Positions 34,576 through 39,378 of a DNA stretch of 39,378 bases are shown piece by piece (position 1 is the stretch's first letter; each line of letters starts with the position of its first letter). The notes beneath the pieces are model-generated. The model saw only the letters and a program-made list of their open reading frames with translations. It was not told where the DNA came from and made no database searches. Position numbers and translations under genes: made by a program. Source of the DNA: IH12 sp041987265 (GTDB taxonomy: Bacteria; Pseudomonadota; Alphaproteobacteria; Caulobacterales; Hyphomonadaceae); assembly GCA_041987265.1 (NCBI GenBank), contig JBHIWT010000008.1, forward strand, positions 1-39,378, written 5' to 3'.

Positions 34576-35967
34576 CTACGTTCCGCGACGTATCGGCCTG
34601 GACGCATCCCGGATGAACGCTGCACCGCGCGCGCCGCTGGAACCTGGATGCGCATCCTGATCGATCTCCTCGCCCAGTCGGGTCGACGAAAGGCGGCCTG
34701 AATTTATCAGGAACACATCTACCTGCGTATCGAGGTCTGGTTCCTTGCCCGGCCTTGCGATCGAAGTCTTGGCCACTCTGGTATGGTCGACAACGGCCTG
34801 CCGTTCGGACTCGCTCGACGCCTTGTTGGATACGGCGACTTTCCCGGTCATTTGGGCAGCCGTCCGGAAGACGTTGAACCAGAACGGCGCGCCAAGCCCC
34901 AACAGGCCGGCGGAGGCGATCATGCAGAACAACCACACATAACCTTCGCTGCTCAAGAACACACGCTGGGCGACACTCTTGTTCGCCTGCGCCGCGCACT
35001 TGGCGTCTGTGACGACAACCGTCCCGGCGCCTGCATCGTCGTCGCCCGTACCGGCGCCAATCATTCCGGCGAGACCGCTGAACAGGTTTGTATCGCCGCA
35101 GTACGGGAAATAGCTCTGGCCCATTGGAAGACCGGATACCGTCAGCGCCGATAGCTGGGTATCGACCTGTTCGAGTGATTGGCGAAGCCCCGACGCTTCC
35201 TCGCGCAGGCCGGCGATCAATTCCGCGTTTTGCTGCACTGAAGCGCCTGTCGAATCGACCGGTAGAGCTTCGAGCCGGTTCAGCGTCTGCTGCAGATCAG
35301 AGATGCGCTGCGTGATCGCCTGTTCGCTGGAACCATCGGATGATTGGACGTTCAGGAATTGCAGGGTCTCTGACATCGCCTCCTCATTCGAGGCGAGGTG
35401 ACGATAGATCTCCAGCGCATTGACATTGGCGAGCACGACGAATGCAAAAGCCGCCAGCGACGACAACATCTTCGCCCGCATGCGAAAGACCGCGGTTTGC
35501 GCCTCGCCCATGCGGTCAAACTGGTAGGACATGAGCGCGATCTTGCGCTCGATTGCGGGCCGATCTGCGGTGGCCAGCTCCCGACCGAATTCGGTTTGCG
35601 CCAGCTGTTCGACGAACTGCAGCTTGGTCAGACTGTCAAATCGCCGCCCCAGCCGTTTGAGGATCCATGTTCTCGCAGCCAATCGCTCCAGAAACGTATC
35701 CCGCTTCGTGGGGATCGATGACATCTCGGCGGCGAATGCTTTCGACGCCTTGCCCGAGGTGTCAGCGCGGCGATGATCGACCCTCAGGTCACTGGCGGCG
35801 TCGGCCTGGTCGAGTGACATCGTGTGGTGAAGCGATCGCAGCATACGCTGCAGGCCGCCACTGCGCGCAGCGATGAGCTTGTGTATTCCCTCGGTAACAA
35901 TCGTCGTCACGGTCGACAGGACCGCGAAGATTCCAGCAAAGGCCAGCAGCGCCACGAGCCAGTTCAT
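34576..35967 (-). CDS. Three-pass membrane protein with coiled coil, first gene of four-gene operon
   Basis: 463 residues, family not recognised. TM1 about 2-25, TM2 about 168-186, TM3 about 343-366. Between TM1 and TM2 is a charged ~140-residue region. Between TM2 and TM3 is a ~155-residue region with a coiled coil (about 214-275, rich in Leu, Gln and Glu) and two Cys (290 and 324). The Cys pair suggests this loop is periplasmic and can form a disulphide, which would leave the first loop and the 95-residue C-terminal tail in the cytoplasm. After TM3 the motif GLGAPFWFNVFR occurs, which I associate with uncharacterised bacterial membrane proteins. It leads the operon; the next gene starts 9 bases after its stop. 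Confidence 0.78.
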   Translation of the reverse strand: MNWLVALLAFAGIFAVLSTVTTIVTEGIHKLIAARSGGLQRMLRSLHHTMSLDQADAASDLRVDHRRADTSGKASKAFAAEMSSIPTKRDTFLERLAARTWILKRLGRRFDSLTKLQFVEQLAQTEFGRELATADRPAIERKIALMSYQFDRMGEAQTAVFRMRAKMLSSLAAFAFVVLANVNALEIYRHLASNEEAMSETLQFLNVQSSDGSSEQAITQRISDLQQTLNRLEALPVDSTGASVQQNAELIAGLREEASGLRQSLEQVDTQLSALTVSGLPMGQSYFPYCGDTNLFSGLAGMIGAGTGDDDAGAGTVVVTDAKCAAQANKSVAQRVFLSSEGYVWLFCMIASAGLLGLGAPFWFNVFRTAAQMTGKVAVSNKASSESERQAVVDHTRVAKTSIARPGKEPDLDTQVDVFLINSGRLSSTRLGEEIDQDAHPGSSGARGAAFIRDASRPIRRGT

Positions 35968-36421
35968 GTCTCAATCCGTTCACTCCGCGTGGGCCGGTGG
36001 CGGCGAACTGGCGAGAGGGCCGACAACTGGTGATTGTTCTTCCGAGGCTCGCGCTTGCGAATTCGGCAGACGGCGTACCAACGCGGCAGCACCGTGTTCA
36101 CCAATCGTTGGCTCCCGATTCCGTCCCTACCATGTCCCCATGCGGCTTTTCTTTCTTCCGCCCGACGACCCTAGACCCAAGTCCTGCCCGCTTCAAAGTG
36201 ATAATTACCGCCCGAAACCGGATCGGGATCTTCAGTTCGATGGAATCAAAGGCAGCTGCGTTTCATACAAATTTGCACCGAAGAGATGACATGCAGGCTG
36301 CTGCCATTATCTGTCGAGAGGTCGGATAGGCTGCGCCATGAAGGTCGACTTCGTGTCAGCATACCCCTAGGTTCATGGCGTCCGATTGGTTCGGGCCGGA
36401 CACGGAACAGGAGTTCAGGTC
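35968..36421. other. Divergent intergenic region, no gene seen
   Basis: 454 bases between the four-gene operon (leftward) and egtB (rightward), so it must hold both promoters. Open frames here (35997-36329 and 35873-36289, plus strand) have no Shine-Dalgarno, unlike composition and no recognisable product. One loose minus-strand match to a -35/-10 pair (TTGAAG, 17 bases, TAGGGT, near 36165-36205) could drive the operon but is weak. No repeats or RNA structures were evident. Confidence 0.5.
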
Positions 36422-37693
36422 TTGCCCAACGGACAGACGCATTCGTCGGCTCCTAGCGCCCTCATGCGACGGCTGAGCGCAGTGCGTTCGCGGACTGTCG
36501 ATCTGGCGCGCGGTTTGTCAGACGCGGACGCGATGCTGCAGTCGATGCCAGATGCGTCGCCGGCCAAATGGCACCTCGCGCACACAACCTGGTTTTTCGA
36601 GGAGTTCCTGATCGCGCCAATCCGGGGTGACGCTGCGCGATATGATTCGCGCTACGCATACCTGTTTAATTCGTACTACGACGCCGTCGGCCCGCGACAC
36701 GCCAGGCCACAGCGGGGAATGTTGTCTCGGCCCAGCCTCTCCGAGGTGCTTGGGTATCGTGCGCATGTTGATGGATTGCTGGAAGCCTGCGTCTCAGACG
36801 CGACGCCAGCACAGCTGGCGTTGGTGGAGTTGGGCATTCACCACGAGCAGCAACATCAGGAATTGCTGCTGACCGACATCCTCCACGCGTTCGCCCAGAA
36901 TCCGCTGGCACCTGCGTTCAGGCCGCCCGAGCCGCTTGCGCTTGATCCTGCGCCCGTCCTTCCCGCGGACTGGGTTGCATTTGACGGCGGTCAGATCACG
37001 GTCGGCTGTGGAGGCGATACATTCTCTTTCGATAGTGAACGGCCAGCGCATGATGTGCTTGTCCCACCATTCGCACTCGCAACGCGCGCGGTAACGAATG
37101 CAGAATGGATCGCTTTCATTGAAGACGGCGGATATTCCCGACCGGAGTTCTGGCTATCGGACGGATTCGCTACAGCCCAGGAAAACGGATGGGACGCGCC
37201 GTTGTACTGGCGCTGTGAGGATGGTGACTGGCGCACAATGACCTTGCGCGGTGTCGAACTTGTCGGCCTCGATACGCCTGTCACACATGTCAGCTATTAT
37301 GAAGCTGATGCGTTCGCGCGTTGGGCTGGATATCGCCTGCCGACCGAACACGAATGGGAGACAGCGGCGCAAGCCGTCCCGATCAAGGGGAATTTTGCCA
37401 GTTCAGGTCGGCTGCGCCCTGCCCGGCAATCCCAGCCAGCAAATGGTCAACCTGTCGGCATGTTCGGCGATGTATGGGAATGGACTGCCAGCGCTTTTGC
37501 GCCGTATCCCGGATTTCGCGCCGCCAGCGGCGCGGTCGGAGAATACAATGGCAAATTCATGAGCGGACAAATGGTGCTTCGAGGCGGTTCCTGCGCCACA
37601 CCCGAAGGGCATATGCGGCCTAGTTATCGAAACTTCTTCCACCCCGACAAGCGCTGGCAGTTCTCCGGACTAAGACTGGCCAAGGATCTCTGA
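36422..37693 (+). CDS. egtB: Hercynine oxygenase / sulfoxide synthase EgtB
   Basis: Non-haem iron enzyme joining hercynine to a thiol donor (gamma-glutamylcysteine or cysteine) with oxygen, the central step of ergothioneine synthesis. 423 residues. The N-terminal DinB-like domain holds the iron ligands: His51 (AKWHLAHTTWFFEEF) and His141/His145 (HHEQQHQELL). The C-terminal FGE-sulfatase-like domain spans about 185-421, with LPTEHEWE, GDVWEWTAS, LRGGSCATPEGHMRPSYRN and GLRLAKD. The start is taken as TTG 36422 because AGGAG is 8 bases upstream; ATG 36464 is the alternative. The stop and the egtD start share one base (TGATG), so the two are co-translated. Confidence 0.95.
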   Translation: MPNGQTHSSAPSALMRRLSAVRSRTVDLARGLSDADAMLQSMPDASPAKWHLAHTTWFFEEFLIAPIRGDAARYDSRYAYLFNSYYDAVGPRHARPQRGMLSRPSLSEVLGYRAHVDGLLEACVSDATPAQLALVELGIHHEQQHQELLLTDILHAFAQNPLAPAFRPPEPLALDPAPVLPADWVAFDGGQITVGCGGDTFSFDSERPAHDVLVPPFALATRAVTNAEWIAFIEDGGYSRPEFWLSDGFATAQENGWDAPLYWRCEDGDWRTMTLRGVELVGLDTPVTHVSYYEADAFARWAGYRLPTEHEWETAAQAVPIKGNFASSGRLRPARQSQPANGQPVGMFGDVWEWTASAFAPYPGFRAASGAVGEYNGKFMSGQMVLRGGSCATPEGHMRPSYRNFFHPDKRWQFSGLRLAKDL

Positions 37694-38661
37694 TGAATTC
37701 AACTTCCCCGAACGCGCGCGGCGAAGCTGCGCAGCGCGCAGCGTTTTTCGCCGATGTTGTCTCGGGCCTGAGCCAACAAACCAAGTCACTGCCCTGCAAG
37801 TGGTTCTACGACGCTCAAGGCTCAGCGATCTACGACGAGATCACACAGGCCCCCGAATACTATCCGACCCGCACGGAGGTCGCCATTCTCGAATCGCAAG
37901 CTGACAAGATCGCTGAGACGGCAGGGCCGGACGCCGTACTCGTCGAATTCGGTCCGGGCGCAACGACAAAAACCGGCATAGTGCTGGACGCCATGGAAAC
38001 GCCGTCCGCCTACGTGCCAATCGACGTGTCTGACACGTTTCTCGACCAGATCTCGAACATCGTGCGGGCGGATCATCCTGCCCTCAACATAATTCCTGTG
38101 CGCGCCGATTTCATGCAACCGGTGTCGCTTCCATCGGAGAAGCTTTCCGGCGCCAAACTGGTCGGGTTCTTTCCCGGATCGACGATCGGCAATCTCTCCG
38201 ATGATGAGATCCGCACGTTCCTGAACAATGCGCGCACAATGCTTGGCGAAGACGCGTTGCTGGTGATCGGGTACGACCTTGCCAAGGAAGCTGCAGTACT
38301 TGAGGCGGCGTACGACGATGCCGACGGTGCGACAGCGCGCTTCAACCTCAATCTACTTGCGCGGATCAACCGCGAGCTCGATGGCGACTTTGACCTGTCG
38401 AAGTTCAGCCATCGAGCAGTCTGGAATGCGGAGGCGTCGCGGGTCGAGATGCATCTCGTGAGTGAGTGTGAGCAGGTTGTTCACGTCGGCGGCAAGTCCT
38501 TCAGGTTCACAGAAGGTGAGACCATCCACACGGAAAATTCGCGCAAGTTCGTGAAATCAAAGGTCGCCGCCCTGTTCCGTTCTGCCGGCTGGTCGCCGGT
38601 TTCCGACCTGACGGACAAGGCTGATCAATTCGCGGTCACGCTGCTGGAGCCCGCCGCCTAG
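37693..38661 (+). CDS. egtD: L-histidine N-alpha-methyltransferase EgtD
   Basis: SAM-dependent enzyme that trimethylates the alpha-amino group of histidine to hercynine, the substrate of EgtB. 322 residues, the normal family length. Family marks: LPCKWFYDAQGSAIYDEIT and PEYYPTRTEVAIL near the N-terminus, the SAM loop LVEFGPGATTKT (83-94), PIDVSDTFL, FFPGSTIGNLSDDE and LVIGYDLAKE. It overlaps egtB by one base. No egtA, egtC or egtE is present beside it, so the pathway must use an EgtB with another thiol donor or unlinked genes. Only 11 bases separate its stop from the convergent glycosyltransferase stop. Confidence 0.95.
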   Translation: MNSTSPNARGEAAQRAAFFADVVSGLSQQTKSLPCKWFYDAQGSAIYDEITQAPEYYPTRTEVAILESQADKIAETAGPDAVLVEFGPGATTKTGIVLDAMETPSAYVPIDVSDTFLDQISNIVRADHPALNIIPVRADFMQPVSLPSEKLSGAKLVGFFPGSTIGNLSDDEIRTFLNNARTMLGEDALLVIGYDLAKEAAVLEAAYDDADGATARFNLNLLARINRELDGDFDLSKFSHRAVWNAEASRVEMHLVSECEQVVHVGGKSFRFTEGETIHTENSRKFVKSKVAALFRSAGWSPVSDLTDKADQFAVTLLEPAA

Positions 38662-38672
38662 GTCGTGAAAAT

Positions 38673-39378
38673 CTACAATATCCGGCGGACCAGGCGCGAA
38701 AAGGGATTCAACCACGCCAGAAACTGTCCGGGGCGAAGCCGTGCCTTCAGCCAGCCCGGCATCAGCAGGCGCAGACTTTCGGCAGCGCCCGAAACTTCGC
38801 CGCGCTCCTTCAACGATCGCCAGGCGCGCACGCGAGCCGAATACGGCAAGCCGCCCATGTAGACCTTCTCGATGTCGACCAGAGACTGCACCGAACCGAA
38901 CATGCCTTCATGACGAATGTCCGGTTCGCCCAACCCTGGTTCATCGATACTGTCAGGCATTTGCGGGGGAGACGGAATGACCGGCAGCCCCAGCGCGCGT
39001 TCGTATGCCCGCTCCAGCCAGCCAACCCATGCCTTTGGTTCGCAACAGTCTTCGACATTGCGCCTGCTCGCTTCGCCGGCTCTGGCGCGATACTCCGGAT
39101 CGTCGATCAGCCTGGACAGCGTGTCCCAGTATTCGGACCAGCTTGAGCAGACCAGCGAAGTCCCCTCGAGCCCAAGGTGATTGATCCCGACAATGTTCGC
39201 CTCTTCAGGCGCCTCAAGCACCGAGGCGATCGGCAAACCATAGCGCGCCGCTTCCATTTGCGAGGTAGAGGACACGAAGGGATAGGAATCGACGTAGATG
39301 TCGGCCGCTTCAAGAAAGCGATACACGTCGTTGCGCGGCTCGAACGGAATAATGCGGCCACCCACCACCTCGCTCGCC
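38673..39378 (-). CDS. Glycosyltransferase, C-terminal part (5' end outside window)
   Basis: The frame stays open to the right edge of the window (ASEVVGGRI...), so only the last ~235 residues are visible. The GTG at 39368 is an internal codon, not a supported start. The visible part has the C-terminal Rossmann half of a GT-B enzyme: PFEPRNDVYRFLEAADIYVDSYPF followed by SSTSQMEAARYGLPIAS, the donor-binding pattern of GT4/GT41-like transferases. It continues with a helical tail ending in a basic segment (LKARLRPGQFLAWLNPFSRLVRRIL) that may bind the membrane. Substrate unknown; a surface polysaccharide role is likely. Confidence 0.85.
   Translation of the reverse strand, partial: ASEVVGGRIIPFEPRNDVYRFLEAADIYVDSYPFVSSTSQMEAARYGLPIASVLEAPEEANIVGINHLGLEGTSLVCSSWSEYWDTLSRLIDDPEYRARAGEASRRNVEDCCEPKAWVGWLERAYERALGLPVIPSPPQMPDSIDEPGLGEPDIRHEGMFGSVQSLVDIEKVYMGGLPYSARVRAWRSLKERGEVSGAAESLRLLMPGWLKARLRPGQFLAWLNPFSRLVRRIL

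Noticed and set aside
36165..36205. TTGAAG-17-TAGGGT on the minus strand as promoter of the four-gene operon
   Set aside because: The -10 half matches the consensus at only three of six bases and lies far (about 200 bases) from the gene; mentioned only as a weak possibility.
35997..36329. 110-codon plus-strand frame in the divergent gap before egtB
   Set aside because: No Shine-Dalgarno, no family-like features, and it occupies the region needed for two promoters.

Overview
The window is GC-rich (codon third positions mostly G or C) and densely packed, with many 4-base ATGA stop/start overlaps. It carries no rRNA, tRNA, integrase, transposase or CRISPR array that I can see. Gene content suggests an alphaproteobacterial chromosome: a c-di-GMP-activated cellulose synthase operon, alpha-methylacyl-CoA racemase, propionyl-CoA synthetase, an egtBD pair and a lipobox-bearing TesA beside YbbA/YbbP. 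The Hyphomonadaceae/Caulobacterales neighbourhood is my best guess. That placement is inference, not proof.

Layout. (1) 1-3410: 5' truncated hydantoinase/5-oxoprolinase A-B fusion, followed by a perfect 28-bp inverted repeat whose arms are each a hairpin (3458-3558). (2) 3701-17764, all on the plus strand: a cellulose and signalling block. It holds a 47-codon membrane peptide, bcsA (with PilZ), bcsB, a short bcsC-like gene, a membrane PAS sensor without an output domain, bcsZ (GH8), a degenerate-GGDEF/EAL phosphodiesterase, a TPR histidine kinase ending in a pseudo-receiver, and a stand-alone receiver. Synthesis, export, trimming, c-di-GMP sensing and c-di-GMP breakdown therefore lie side by side. 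(3) 17993-23448: acyl-CoA and organic acid metabolism, with an alpha-methylacyl-CoA racemase facing prpE, a periplasmic protein of unknown role and an MFS carrier. (4) 23480-28768: a DUF2891-like lipoprotein, then the divergent tesA / ybbA-ybbP set. (5) 28848-30188: a Wzy/O-antigen-ligase-like polymerase standing alone. (6) 30196-35967, minus strand: a tight four-gene operon of a three-pass membrane protein with a coiled coil, a 721-residue protein made of degenerate helical repeats, a lipoprotein, and an SH3-M15 (VanY-like) peptidoglycan peptidase with no signal peptide. I recognise only the peptidase, and this is the best candidate for an undescribed system. (7) 36422-38661: egtB-egtD, ergothioneine synthesis. 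(8) 38673-39378: 3' part of a glycosyltransferase running off the window.

Functionally, much of the window concerns the cell surface: cellulose, another polysaccharide polymerase, a glycosyltransferase, envelope lipoproteins and a cell-wall peptidase. The strongest regulatory reading is local control of cellulose by c-di-GMP: BcsA has an intact PilZ domain, and an apparently active EAL enzyme and a two-component pair follow directly.
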